Positions 1 through 8,282 of a stretch of DNA of 64,000 nucleotides are shown one piece after another. The first letter of the stretch is position 1. Each line of letters starts with the position of its first letter. Made by a program: the position numbers and the translations under genes. The notes beneath the pieces were generated by a model. The model did not search any database and was not told the DNA's origin. It saw only the letters and a program-made list of their open reading frames with translations. The DNA lies in assembly GCA_937880175.1 (NCBI GenBank), contig CALFLO010000074.1:30653-94652 (forward strand), read 5' to 3'. The stretch comes from an uncultured Gluconobacter sp. (lineage in GTDB: Bacteria; Pseudomonadota; Alphaproteobacteria; Acetobacterales; Acetobacteraceae).

Positions 1-822
1 GACGTAAGTGTTGGTGCGGTTGTCGGCACCGGATCGGACTGTGTGGTCCTGATGCACGAAATCGCCACCGATATGAACGAAGCCGCGGTTGTTCAGATTC
101 AGACCGCCATCAATGAACACACCCTGCTGAAAACCGTCGCCTTCGCTCGTGATCCCCGTGTTCGAGCGCATGGTCAGGCCATGGTTCTGCTTCTTCAGGA
201 TGATGTTGACGACGCCTGCAATGGCATCCGAACCATACTGGGCGGACGCACCGTCACGCAGGACTTCAATATGGTCGATCATGGACATGGGGATCATGTC
301 GATATCAACCGGCGTGGAGCCCTGCGCCGGGCCGCCATCCGCGTAGATGTTGGCCGTGGTGTGGCGCCGCTTGCCGTCCACCAGAATGAGTGTCTCGTTG
401 GGATTCAGCCCACGCAGCGCAATCGTATCGGTCAGGGCACCGGCATCGAAGCCGCCTGTCGGTACGGTGAGAGACGGGAGCAGAAGCGCCAGAGAGTCCC
501 GCAGCGTTGGCTGGCCGGTTCCGGTAATCTGACGATTCGTCACGATATCGACGGGGGCGATCGAATCCCGCGCCTTCTTGCCGAACTCACGCGTTCCCGT
601 CACGACAACCGCTTCGCTGCCACCTGAAACCTCTGCAACGGGTTTCGGTTTTGGCTGGACTTTTACTTTCCGGGAAGTGGGGGTTGCATGCGCCTGTTTG
701 TGCTGGACCGGAGCAGACTGCGTTGTTGCGGCCCGGCTCTCGTCCATCAAGAGAACAAAGGCGGAGCCAAGGAGAGAAGTCCCCAGAAGGGTCACATAAC
801 GAAGGGAAAGCTGGGTCAGCAC
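1..822 (-). CDS. TonB-dependent outer-membrane receptor, N-terminal part (cut by window edge)
   Basis: Reading the minus strand gives an open frame of 274 codons running off the left edge. It has a hydrophobic signal sequence (about residues 8-30), a Lys/Pro-rich linker, and a TonB-box-like EAVVVTGTR at about 70-78. A plug domain follows, with ALRGLNPNETLILVDG and a DHIEVLRDGASAQYGSDAIAG stretch. Receptors of this family import siderophores or other large nutrients across the outer membrane using TonB energy; the substrate cannot be told here. No ATG lies upstream of the signal peptide, so a GTG at 822 (or an in-frame GTG at 831) is the likely start. Most of the beta-barrel lies outside the window. 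It diverges from the MRJP-family gene at 1008. Confidence 0.85.
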   Translation of the reverse strand, partial: MLTQLSLRYVTLLGTSLLGSAFVLLMDESRAATTQSAPVQHKQAHATPTSRKVKVQPKPKPVAEVSGGSEAVVVTGTREFGKKARDSIAPVDIVTNRQITGTGQPTLRDSLALLLPSLTVPTGGFDAGALTDTIALRGLNPNETLILVDGKRRHTTANIYADGGPAQGSTPVDIDMIPMSMIDHIEVLRDGASAQYGSDAIAGVVNIILKKQNHGLTMRSNTGITSEGDGFQQGVFIDGGLNLNNRGFVHIGGDFVHQDHTVRSGADNRTNTYV

Positions 823-850
823 TTTTACCACGCGATAAGTTAGTAATTTA

Positions 851-916
851 TACGAAATACAAAATCGTTTCGTATTTGTGGAACGTCAACATAATTTTCC
901 GTTTGAGGAAAATTAT
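851..916. promoter_or_regulatory. Two inverted repeats in the divergent TonB-receptor/MRJP intergenic region
   Basis: ATAATTTTCC at 891-900 and GGAAAATTAT at 907-916 form a perfect 10-base inverted repeat around a 6-base centre. A second, 7-base repeat is TACGAAA at 851-857 with TTTCGTA at 868-874. The 185-base gap is clearly AT-richer than its surroundings and must hold the promoters of both divergent genes. Dyads of this size in such a place are typical of repressor or activator sites, but I cannot assign them to a regulator family; iron control is only a guess from the receptor. Confidence 0.5.
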
Positions 917-1007
917 GATCACATTTTGTAGGGGCTGTGGCGTTCCTTACACGGATCGGGCGTTATGGAAATGATGTGTCTTGCAAATGGATTTCGGGAG
1001 TTAGTGC

Positions 1008-2204
1008 ATGAAGCGACGTCATTTCCTGCGGGCCGCCTCGGCTGCCCCAGCGTCTCTCGCGGTTTCGGCAGCGCTGCCGCTGGCCCAGGCGCAGGCCGCC
1101 GGCCCCGCGGATAACGGCCCCGGGCCGTACGGGCCGCTCGGCATTGTTGCCGAATTTGACGGCCCCGGCCCCTCGGGGATCGTGGTTCTTCCCAATGGCA
1201 GAACCTTCGTGGGTTTTCCCCGTCATGCCGTGGATCACAAGGGAGCAACACTCGGAGAACTGGTGGACGGGAAGGTCGTGCCTTATCCCAGTGCGGCAAT
1301 GAGTCTTCCGGGGAATGTTCCGGCAGAGTGTCTTGTTTCCGTTCATGGCATGACCACGGACAGGGACAACAGGCTCTGGCTGATTGATGACGGCAAGCGC
1401 GCCGGGCATCCCCTGCAACCGGGAGCGGCAAAAATCGTCTGCATCGATCCGGCAACGAACCGGGTGGCGCATAAAATCATCCTCAAGGCGCCGGTGCTGC
1501 TGCCTGACAGCCATATGAACGATCTGCGGGTGTCGCTGTCTCACGGGGCGCAGGGCACAGTGTTTGTGACGGATTCATCGTTCGGAACAAGCCCCGGACT
1601 GGTGATCGTTGATGTTGCGACGCAGCAGGCGCGGCGTGTGCTGACGACACACCCGGCAATCCTGCCGGAAACCGGTTTTCTGGCCATTGTGGAGGGAGAG
1701 CCGCGTCGCTACATCCCCGGTCATCCGCAACTGGTGTCTGGCGGGGTCGATGGGATTGCGCTGACAAAGGACGAGAAACGGCTCTATTTTTCGCCCCTGA
1801 CAAGCCGCCGGCTTTACAGCCTGTCCGTGGATCTTCTGGCGGATCCGGCCTCCGATGATGCCGTTCTTGGTCCGGCGATCCGAGATGAGGGGGAGAAAGG
1901 GGTGGCTGACGGTCTGGCTCTGGATGATCAGAACAGGATGTACACGACGAATTACGAGCACGACTGCATCCTGAGACGCGATCCGGACGGATCCTTCAAA
2001 ATGATGCTTCGTGATCCCCGCGCCCTCTCACCGGACGGGATTTTCGCAACCGCAGATCATGTTTACTGCACGTTCGGGCAGTGGAACCGACTGGCGTCGT
2101 TCAATGAAGGCAAGGATCGGAGGGTCACGCCCTATCTCCTGATCCGTTTCCCGATCGAGCAGCCACAGCCTTATAATGCGTTGCCTCAGGGACAGAAATC
2201 CTGA
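1008..2204 (+). CDS. Secreted major royal jelly protein (yellow) family beta-propeller protein
   Basis: A 398-residue protein. It opens with MKRRHFLRAASAAPAS, a Tat/Sec-like export signal ending in an Ala-rich stretch at about residue 30, so export to the periplasm is likely. The body resembles the MRJP/yellow family, a six-bladed beta-propeller related to SMP-30/gluconolactonase: SGIVVLPNGRTFVGFPR near the start, DDRNRLWLIDDG-like blades, DSSFGTSPGLVIVD mid-protein, and a C-terminal SPDGIF-GQWNRL segment. Bacterial members are often annotated as L-dopachrome tautomerase-related or gluconolaconase-like, without a proven reaction. It stands alone on the plus strand, divergent from the TonB receptor, and is followed by a strong terminator. 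Family call is good; the substrate is unknown. Confidence 0.75.
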   Translation: MKRRHFLRAASAAPASLAVSAALPLAQAQAAGPADNGPGPYGPLGIVAEFDGPGPSGIVVLPNGRTFVGFPRHAVDHKGATLGELVDGKVVPYPSAAMSLPGNVPAECLVSVHGMTTDRDNRLWLIDDGKRAGHPLQPGAAKIVCIDPATNRVAHKIILKAPVLLPDSHMNDLRVSLSHGAQGTVFVTDSSFGTSPGLVIVDVATQQARRVLTTHPAILPETGFLAIVEGEPRRYIPGHPQLVSGGVDGIALTKDEKRLYFSPLTSRRLYSLSVDLLADPASDDAVLGPAIRDEGEKGVADGLALDDQNRMYTTNYEHDCILRRDPDGSFKMMLRDPRALSPDGIFATADHVYCTFGQWNRLASFNEGKDRRVTPYLLIRFPIEQPQPYNALPQGQKS

Positions 2205-2215
2205 TCCAGACACAC

Positions 2216-2249
2216 AAAAGCCCCGGCGGAAAATTCCACCGGGGCTTTT
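2216..2249. terminator. Bidirectional Rho-independent terminator
   Basis: AAAAGCCCCGG at 2216-2226 pairs with CCGGGGCTTTT at 2239-2249 across a 12-base loop. The stem is 11 perfect base pairs with A and T flanks, so it can act on both strands. It lies between the convergent MRJP-family gene and the yidB-like gene. Confidence 0.85.
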
Positions 2250-2278
2250 AAGCAGACTCTGGTTGCCAGAGCTGAGGC

Positions 2279-2638
2279 TCAGGCCGTCGTTGACGGGGCC
2301 TGACCCTCAGGCGTGTGCTTGTCCACGGCAGCCGGAAGAAGCTGTGCCAGTGCCGGCAGGATTGTCCCGGCAGGCAGGCCCGTCTTGGCCACGATCGTCT
2401 GGATCTGCTGGTCCGTCAGGAGGTTACGCAGTTCATCCGTGGTGATAGGCAGGTTCTCGCCGTTCCCGATCCAGGAGTGGATCTTGTCGGTCAGACCAGC
2501 GCTCTGGGCCTGACTGAGGAGCATGTTCAGGCCGTCTCCCTTGAGGAAATCGCCGATGCTGCCGCCAAACTTGTCACCAAGCTGGCCACCGATGGCGCCG
2601 ACAGCCTGATTCATGAGGTTTCCTAGAAAGCCGCTCAT
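2279..2638 (-). CDS. YidB family protein (DUF937)
   Basis: A 119-residue protein that matches the YidB/DUF937 pattern: a Gly-rich N-terminus (GFLGNLMNQAVGAIGGQLGDK) followed by helical segments with GLTDKIHSWIGNGENLPI and LPALAQLLP. The family is widespread in Proteobacteria and has no firmly established function. No signal peptide or membrane helix is evident. It lies 62 bases downstream of minE on the same strand and may be read as the tail of the min transcript; the bidirectional terminator at 2216-2249 would end that transcript. Confidence 0.8.
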   Translation of the reverse strand: MSGFLGNLMNQAVGAIGGQLGDKFGGSIGDFLKGDGLNMLLSQAQSAGLTDKIHSWIGNGENLPITTDELRNLLTDQQIQTIVAKTGLPAGTILPALAQLLPAAVDKHTPEGQAPSTTA

Positions 2639-2700
2639 TCGTGTTGCTCCATTGTTTCAGACGCGGCGCTTCGACCGCTGTCGGTGTCCTGTGATCGGGA

Positions 2701-2982
2701 TTACGAGACCCGTTTTCCGCTGAGTTCCTGAGGAACTTCAACGTCGATTTCGAGCATGGAACAGCCGCTGCCACGGTCAACCTTGATCTGGACCTTGTCC
2801 TGATCGACGGCGACATGGCGTGCGATGACTTCCATGATCTCCTTGTGGAGCTGACGGATCAGATCGGACTCGCCAGCCTCGCCGCCTGCGCTGCGCTCAT
2901 GGGCGAGCAGGATCTGCAGACGGTCCTTGGCGACGCTGCTGGACTGCTGACGCCGGGCGAAAATGTTTGAGAGAAAACTCAT
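2701..2982 (-). CDS. minE: Cell division topological specificity factor MinE
   Basis: A 93-residue MinE. The N-terminal [13 protein letters not shown] is the membrane-targeting/MinD-stimulating part, followed by [14 protein letters not shown] and a C-terminal dimerisation domain with [13 protein letters not shown] and [16 protein letters not shown]. MinE stimulates the MinD ATPase and drives the pole-to-pole pattern that keeps the MinC inhibitor away from midcell. A longer frame opens at 3015 inside minD, but the family N-terminus starts at 2982, four bases after the minD stop, which fits translational coupling. Confidence 0.92.
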   Translation of the reverse strand: MSFLSNIFARRQQSSSVAKDRLQILLAHERSAGGEAGESDLIRQLHKEIMEVIARHVAVDQDKVQIKVDRGSGCSMLEIDVEVPQELSGKRVS

Positions 2983-2986
2983 GAAC

Positions 2987-3799
2987 TCATGCGTCCCTCT
3001 TGAAAAGCCAGTCAAAGAAACCGCGCTTCTCGACTGGAACCGAGACTTCGAGCTTCTCGCCGCTCAGACGGCGTGCGGCTTCGAAATAGGCGCGGGCAGG
3101 GAGGCTCGTGGGCGCGGCCAGCGTGACGGGCGCACCGACATTGGAGGACTTCAGTACATCCTCGCTCTCCGGGACGATGCCAAGCAGGGGGATGGACAGG
3201 ATTTCGAGAACATCCTCGACGCTCAGCATTTCCTTGCGCGCGGCGCGGGCCGGGTCATAGCGTGTCAGGAGAAGGTGCTTGTCGACCTTCTCGCCCTGTT
3301 CGGCCTTCTTGGTCTTGCTGTCTAGCAGGCCGATGATGCGGTCGGAATCGCGAACCGAACTGACTTCAGGGTTCGTGACGATTACGGCCGTATCGGCATG
3401 GTACATGGCGAGCTGTGCGCCACGCTCGATCCCGGCCGGGCTGTCGCAGATGACCCAGTCGAACTTCTCGCGGAGTTCGTCCATCACGCGGGCCACGCCT
3501 TCGGAGGTCAGCGCATCCTTGTCGCGGGTCTGCGAGGCCGGAAGGATCGAAAGGGTTTCGCAGCGCTTGTCGCGGATGAGGGCCTGCGACAGGCGGGCAT
3601 CGCCCTGCACGACGTTGATGAGATCGAAAACCACCCGGCGCTCGGCGCCCATGACCAGGTCGAGGTTCCGCAGCCCGACATCAAAATCAACCACCACGAC
3701 ATTCTGCCCGCTCTGAGCGAGAGCGGCGCCGAGTGCGGCGGTCGATGTCGTCTTGCCGACGCCACCCTTGCCGGAAGTGACAACCAGAACCTTGGCCAT
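2987..3799 (-). CDS. minD: Septum site-determining ATPase MinD
   Basis: A 270-residue ParA/MinD-type ATPase with the deviant Walker [10 protein letters not shown] (residues 10-18), [14 protein letters not shown], and [14 protein letters not shown] as Walker B region. The C-terminal [13 protein letters not shown] is the short amphipathic helix that binds the inner membrane. With MinC it forms the division inhibitor, and MinE removes it from the membrane. ATG start at 3799 with GGAG just upstream. It is separated from minC by 148 bases that carry a promoter candidate, so minDE may be expressed apart from minC. Confidence 0.96.
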   Translation of the reverse strand: MAKVLVVTSGKGGVGKTTSTAALGAALAQSGQNVVVVDFDVGLRNLDLVMGAERRVVFDLINVVQGDARLSQALIRDKRCETLSILPASQTRDKDALTSEGVARVMDELREKFDWVICDSPAGIERGAQLAMYHADTAVIVTNPEVSSVRDSDRIIGLLDSKTKKAEQGEKVDKHLLLTRYDPARAARKEMLSVEDVLEILSIPLLGIVPESEDVLKSSNVGAPVTLAAPTSLPARAYFEAARRLSGEKLEVSVPVEKRGFFDWLFKRDA

Positions 3800-3866
3800 G
3801 AATACTCCAAAAAAACGTCTCTGCGGTCTGCGGCTGCCTGTGACAGGTTACCACAGCCGATTTCCC

Positions 3867-3896
3867 ATTCTATGAAAGTTTTATGCCCTGCGGCAA
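3867..3896 (-). promoter_or_regulatory. Candidate promoter for minDE
   Basis: On the minus strand TTGCCG (complement of 3891-3896) is followed after 18 bases by TAGAAT (complement of 3867-3872), about 70 bases before the minD start. The hexamers match five of six and four to five of six consensus positions. A 7-base inverted repeat, AACCTGC at 3895-3901 with GCAGGTT at 3921-3927, lies just upstream and could be a weak minC terminator or an operator. Confidence 0.4.
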
Positions 3897-3947
3897 CCTG
3901 CGAATAGGGGTGCTTTCATGGCAGGTTCCATCAATTCGCAGTTCATC

Positions 3948-4676
3948 TCACGCTGTCAGAGGCAGAACCCGGACCCGGTCTTCGTCCAGCGCAGCCTGGG
4001 CCGGTTGCCCGAGGATCGCGGGGTCGATGTCTTCGGTCACGGCATAATAGCCATCCAGAGCCAGCAGTTCGGCCAGCATTCTGCTTGCGAAAATCCGGCT
4101 TTGGGACTGTCCGCCCACCCCCGCGATCGCCCGGCCCCGCAATGTTCCATAGACATGGATGGATCCCGCAGCCACGATTTCTGCGCCGGACGAGACGGAT
4201 CCGAGGATGATGACGTCGCCCTGCATGTGCTGGATGCTCTGGCCGGAGCGCACGGTCTGTTCGATGATGAGCGTGCCGCCGCCGGAAACGGGACCTGCCG
4301 CGCTTGCAGCAGGATCTTCCGGGATTTCGACTTCCCCGGCCGGGCGGCCACCGTCAAGGGTTTCGGGCCAGTCCCAGTGCGCGACCGCCGGCCAGTGACG
4401 GCTTCCCCCCTCAATGCCGATGATCCGGACACCGCGGTTTCGGATATCGCCCAGCAGTGTAGCCAGACCGGGCGTGGATTCATTGAGAAGCCCGAGGTCC
4501 AGAATCACCGGCTTTCCGGTGAAAAGCCCGCCTGAACGCGCGATCTGATAGTCGAGACCTTCCAGCCACGCGGGAAGAGGTGCCTCGGGAGACAGGACAA
4601 GTGCAAGGAAAGAGCGACCGCGTGCACGGATGCGCATGGGGGCGTTCGAAGAGGGTACGGAAACGGGATCGGGCAT
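3948..4676 (-). CDS. minC: Septum site-determining protein MinC
   Basis: A 242-residue MinC. The N-terminal domain carries RARGRSFLALVLSPEAPLPAWL. A variable Pro/Ala/Gly linker follows at about 125-150, then the C-terminal right-handed beta-helix with the hallmark GSVSSGAEIVAAGSIHVYG and LRGRAIAG. MinC antagonises FtsZ polymerisation and needs MinD for membrane placement. The frame opens upstream at 4778, but that start would run into the divergent GST gene at 4754. The ATG at 4676 gives a normal N-terminus. First gene of a minC-minD-minE locus in the common order. Confidence 0.92.
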   Translation of the reverse strand: MPDPVSVPSSNAPMRIRARGRSFLALVLSPEAPLPAWLEGLDYQIARSGGLFTGKPVILDLGLLNESTPGLATLLGDIRNRGVRIIGIEGGSRHWPAVAHWDWPETLDGGRPAGEVEIPEDPAASAAGPVSGGGTLIIEQTVRSGQSIQHMQGDVIILGSVSSGAEIVAAGSIHVYGTLRGRAIAGVGGQSQSRIFASRMLAELLALDGYYAVTEDIDPAILGQPAQAALDEDRVRVLPLTA

Positions 4677-4753
4677 CGTGAAAATCGTCGGACCTGTGTC
4701 GGGCAGTCGGTGAGGCTCTTGTGAGCGGGTATCGGCTGACTTAGAAAGTGGCA

Positions 4754-5422
4754 ATGCGTATCCTGCATCACCTTCCACTTTCTCCGCAATGCCGTCTCGT
4801 GAGGCTCGCCCTCAGCGAGAAGCGACTCCCGTTCGAACCTGTCATTGAACGGGTCTGGGAGCAGCGCGAGGAATTCCTCCGTCTCAATCCGGCAGGCGAG
4901 GTTCCTGTGCTGGTTGAGGAAAATGGTCTGGCCGTACCGGGCGGGCGCGTCATCTGCGAATATCTGGAAGACGCCTACCCGGATACACCGCTTCTGGGGC
5001 GCACGTTTGCCGAGCGCGTCGAGACGCGGCGTCTGGTGGACTGGTTCGACACCCGCTTCGCACAGGAAGTCACCCGGAACCTGCTGGGCGAGAAGGTGGA
5101 CAAGCGCCAGTTCGGGCGTGGCCATCCCGACGGCAATGCGCTGCGGGCGGGTTACGCGAATATGCGTTTCCATCTCGATTACATCGGCTGGCTTGCCGAA
5201 ACGCGGTCCTGGCTGGCGGGGCCTGCTCTGTCGCTCGCGGATTTCGCGGCCGCGGCCCATCTGTCGGCACTCGATTTCATCGGGGACGTGAACTGGTCCA
5301 AGGCGCCTGCCGCAAAGGACTGGTATGCCCGGGTGAAGTCCCGGCCCTGCTTCCGGGGTCTCCTGTCTGACAAGGTCAGTGGCATCACGCCGCCGGCACA
5401 TTACGCCAATCTGGATTTCTGA
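4754..5422 (+). CDS. Glutathione S-transferase family protein
   Basis: A 222-residue protein with a thioredoxin-fold N-terminal domain: MRILHHLPLSPQCRLVRLAL, then NPAGEVPVLVEENG with the cis-Pro, and PGGRVICEYLED, where a SxxICxYL-type motif binds the gamma-glutamyl group. The C-terminal all-helical domain includes WLAGPALSLADFAAAAHLS. Family members conjugate glutathione to electrophiles or act as disulfide or stringent-starvation-like factors; the exact role is open. ATG at 4754 is preferred over the in-frame GTG at 4748. It is the first gene of a plus-strand group and lies 8 bases before the next gene, so the two are probably co-transcribed. Confidence 0.85.
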   Translation: MRILHHLPLSPQCRLVRLALSEKRLPFEPVIERVWEQREEFLRLNPAGEVPVLVEENGLAVPGGRVICEYLEDAYPDTPLLGRTFAERVETRRLVDWFDTRFAQEVTRNLLGEKVDKRQFGRGHPDGNALRAGYANMRFHLDYIGWLAETRSWLAGPALSLADFAAAAHLSALDFIGDVNWSKAPAAKDWYARVKSRPCFRGLLSDKVSGITPPAHYANLDF

Positions 5423-5430
5423 GGCCGCCC

Positions 5431-6609
5431 ATGATGAACCCCGATGTGATTGTGCTTGGAGCCGGCGCAGCGGGGCTGATGGCTGCGGCGACGGCCGGAC
5501 AGAACGGGGCGCGCGTTCTGCTTCTGGATCACGGGCCGGAGCCGGGACGCAAGATCCTGATTTCTGGTGGCGGCCGCTGCAATTTTACCCATCTTGAGAC
5601 CGGCCCCAACTGTTTCATTTCGCAGAACCGCCATTTCGCGCGTTCTGCTCTAGCGCGATACACGCCGCAGGATTTTCTCAAGCTGGTAAACCGGTACGGT
5701 ATTGCCTGGCATGAAAAGGCGCGCGGACAGCTCTTCTGCGATGGTTCGGCCGGGCAGATCGTGGACATGCTGGTCTCGGAATGCCGCACCGCAGGCTGTG
5801 AACTCAGGATGCAGACGCGCATTCTGGATGTGCGACAGGCGGAGCATGGATTTATCGTCTCGACGGATGGGGGCGAGATCCGGACTGGATCCGTGATCCT
5901 TGCGACGGGTGGTCTGTCTATCCCCAAGCTTGGGGCGTCGGATCTGTCTCTGAGGCTGGCGCGGAAATTCGGTCTGCGGGTGGTGCCGACGGCTCCGGCG
6001 CTCGTTCCGCTGGTTCTGGCGGATGCTGACCCGGAACTCGCGGGTGTGTCGCTGCCGATCGTGGCGCGTGTCGGCAAGAAGGGGCCGCGCTTCGAAGACG
6101 GGATGGTTTTCACGCATCGCGGCGTTTCAGGCCCGGCGATCCTGCAGATTTCGTCCTATCTTGAAACCGGCGAGGCGGCGCAGATTGATCTTCTGCCGGG
6201 GCAGAATGCGCTGAATGTGCTGCTGAAGGTTAAGAAAGACCGTCCGAAGGCCCTGCCGCCGAGTCTGCTGGAAGCGCTGCCTCTGCGACTGGCACGCGCG
6301 CTGGCTTCCGGGATGGGGGATACGATGCTGGCGAACCAGCCGGACCGGGCGATTAAGGCGCTGGCCGAGCGTGTGTCGAACTGGCAGCTTCGCCCTGCCG
6401 GGACGGAAGGTTACGCCAAGGCGGAAGTCATGCGCGGCGGGATCGATACGCGGGACCTATCCTCCCAGACGCTCGAAGCCCGTGATGTTCCGGGGCTTTA
6501 CGCGATTGGTGAGGCCGTGGACGTGACGGGGTGGCTGGGCGGTCACAATTTCCAGTGGGCCTGGGCGAGTGGTGTTGCGGCCGGACAGGCGGCGGCGGGG
6601 CATCGCTAG
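5431..6609 (+). CDS. HI0933/YhiN family NAD(P)/FAD-dependent oxidoreductase
   Basis: A 392-residue flavoprotein. The Rossmann dinucleotide motif VIVLGAGAAGLMAAA is at residues 6-20, followed by the family hallmark GRKILISGGGRCNFTH at about 39-54. GSVILATGGLSIPKLGASD is mid-protein, FTHRGVSGPAILQIS is the second hallmark, and the C-terminal FAD-binding GLYAIGEAVDVTGWLGGHNFQ ends it. The family includes BaiN-like and aminoacetone-oxidase-annotated proteins, but most members have no proven substrate. It follows the GST closely on the same strand, consistent with a small redox or detoxification operon. Confidence 0.88.
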   Translation: MMNPDVIVLGAGAAGLMAAATAGQNGARVLLLDHGPEPGRKILISGGGRCNFTHLETGPNCFISQNRHFARSALARYTPQDFLKLVNRYGIAWHEKARGQLFCDGSAGQIVDMLVSECRTAGCELRMQTRILDVRQAEHGFIVSTDGGEIRTGSVILATGGLSIPKLGASDLSLRLARKFGLRVVPTAPALVPLVLADADPELAGVSLPIVARVGKKGPRFEDGMVFTHRGVSGPAILQISSYLETGEAAQIDLLPGQNALNVLLKVKKDRPKALPPSLLEALPLRLARALASGMGDTMLANQPDRAIKALAERVSNWQLRPAGTEGYAKAEVMRGGIDTRDLSSQTLEARDVPGLYAIGEAVDVTGWLGGHNFQWAWASGVAAGQAAAGHR

Positions 6610-6757
6610 TCGCTCAACAGCCGGGGGTGCTGGCGTCTCTTTGCCACAGGATTGCCATGCTGACATCCGATCACGCGGCAACCGATGGGGCGGCGATCCG
6701 TTTTTCGCTTTTCCAATTCCGCTTTTCCGAAACTGGCCGATCAAGGACACATCCATC

Positions 6758-7003
6758 ATGTCTCGTTCCGTTTTCCGTCATGTTCTGAGTGCTGCTGCCG
6801 GCCTGTCCTTTCTGGGGCTTGGCGCCTGTGTCGGCACGGCGGCGTCCGGTCCCGTCGCGCCGGGCACGCCGATCGCGGGCTATGGCTATACCTGCAAGGC
6901 CGGGATCTATACCTGCAAGATGCCGACGCAGGTTCCGCTTGGCGCGCCGTGCTCCTGCCCCGGCCTTGGAGCTGCGTCTTACGGCAATATCCATCAGCCA
7001 TAA
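6758..7003 (+). CDS. Small Cys-rich putative lipoprotein
   Basis: An 81-residue protein starting at the ATG at 6758; the longer frame from 6569 lacks a sensible N-terminus. It has a short basic N-terminus, a hydrophobic stretch and a lipobox-like LGLGAC (Cys at about 25), so it is probably a lipoprotein. The mature part carries two near-repeats, YTCKAG and YTCKMP, then APCSCPGLG, giving four further cysteines. I recognise no characterised domain. A periplasmic or outer-membrane-anchored role is inferred from the signal only. Confidence 0.6.
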   Translation: MSRSVFRHVLSAAAGLSFLGLGACVGTAASGPVAPGTPIAGYGYTCKAGIYTCKMPTQVPLGAPCSCPGLGAASYGNIHQP

Positions 7004-7049
7004 GCCTTACGGCATTGGCCGTATTGCACTGAGCGGGTAGGACTGCGCC

Positions 7050-8282
7050 ATGCAGGAGAATATTTCCGGAATGGCGCAGTTTCTTCCCTGGATCGTGGCG
7101 GGTGTGGCCCTGCTGGTTGCACTTCTGGCCGTTCTGCGGGGGAGCAACGGTGGTAGGCGGTTCGAGCGTCTGCTTGAACGTGAGTCGCAGGAACGCTCAC
7201 AGGACGTCGAATATCACCGGGCGCATCTGTCGGAAGTCGAGCGCGTACTGTCCGGGCGCCTGGACCAGTTCCGGCTGGAGACCAGCGAGCGGCTGAGCAC
7301 GCTGGCCCGAAATCTCGGGCAGGATCAGGCGGAAGGACGGCTTCTGCTGTCGGATGCGCTGCGGGAGATGGCGCAGAGCCAGAACGCGCAGATCGAGCGG
7401 ATCCGCGCGACCGTGAACGAGCAGCTTCACGGCGCGGTCGAAAAGCAGATGCAGACCAGTTTCCAGCGCGTGGTGGAGCAGTTCAGCGCCATGCAGAAAG
7501 CTCTGGGCGAAGTCACGAGTGTTACAGCGCAGATAGGGGATCTGAAGCGTCTGTTCTCGAATGTGAAGACGCGCGGCGGCTGGGGTGAGGCGCAGTGCCG
7601 GGCCATTCTGGACGATATTCTCCCCGAAGGCAGCTACGACATGAACTTCCGGCTGGGTACGGCGGGGGAGAATGTCGAATTCGCGGTAAAAATGCCCGTG
7701 CGTGGGACGGAGACGCCGCCGCGGTTGGCCATCGACAGCAAGTTTCCGACCGAAGCCTATGAGCGCCTGCTGAACGCCTCGGAAGCCGGTGATGTACTGG
7801 CGGAGCGTCAGGCGCGGCGGGAACTGGAAAACGTGATCCGGTTCGAAGCCAAGAAGATCGCCTCCAAATACATCCTGCCGCCGGTGACCGTCGAATTTGC
7901 GGTGCTGTATCTGCCGACAGACGGGCTTTATGCCGAAATTGCCCGGATGCCCGGCGTGATTGATGAGATTGGCCGTCTGCATCGGGTGATGGTGATGGGA
8001 CCCTCGCTTCTGCCGGCGATGCTGCGGACCGTGCATCTGGGATATGTCACGTTAACGCTCGAGGAGCGGACGGAGGCGATCGCCGGGCTTCTGGGGGCGA
8101 CAAGACAGGAAATGCTTCGGATGGATCAGGTTCTGGAAAAACTGCATCGCAATGCCGGGACCATGGGCAACACGATCGATGAGGCGCGTCGCAGGACGCG
8201 GGTGCTCGGGCGGCGGCTGCGCGCGCTGGACGGGACGGCGGATGAAATGGAAGAGGCTCTGGAGGATCCAGCAGCGCCCTAG
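7050..8282 (+). CDS. rmuC: DNA recombination protein RmuC homologue
   Basis: A 410-residue RmuC. An N-terminal membrane helix (about residues 10-27, [18 protein letters not shown]) is followed by a long coiled coil to about residue 165. The nuclease-like core then carries TRGGWGEAQCRAILDDILP, VEFAVKMPVRG and LAIDSKFPTEAYERLL. RmuC limits recombination at inverted repeats in E. coli and is related to restriction-endonuclease-fold enzymes. The last base of the preceding lipoprotein gene is 46 bases away. Its TAG stop lies within a CTAG shared with the convergent gene's stop. Confidence 0.92.
   Translation: MQENISGMAQFLPWIVAGVALLVALLAVLRGSNGGRRFERLLERESQERSQDVEYHRAHLSEVERVLSGRLDQFRLETSERLSTLARNLGQDQAEGRLLLSDALREMAQSQNAQIERIRATVNEQLHGAVEKQMQTSFQRVVEQFSAMQKALGEVTSVTAQIGDLKRLFSNVKTRGGWGEAQCRAILDDILPEGSYDMNFRLGTAGENVEFAVKMPVRGTETPPRLAIDSKFPTEAYERLLNASEAGDVLAERQARRELENVIRFEAKKIASKYILPPVTVEFAVLYLPTDGLYAEIARMPGVIDEIGRLHRVMVMGPSLLPAMLRTVHLGYVTLTLEERTEAIAGLLGATRQEMLRMDQVLEKLHRNAGTMGNTIDEARRRTRVLGRRLRALDGTADEMEEALEDPAAP

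Noticed and set aside
43..627. Plus-strand open frame at the left edge
   Set aside because: The minus strand encodes a clear TonB-receptor plug domain over the same bases.
4505..5401. 298-codon minus-strand frame over the GST gene
   Set aside because: It is antisense to a clear GST and overlaps the minC start region; no domain recognised.
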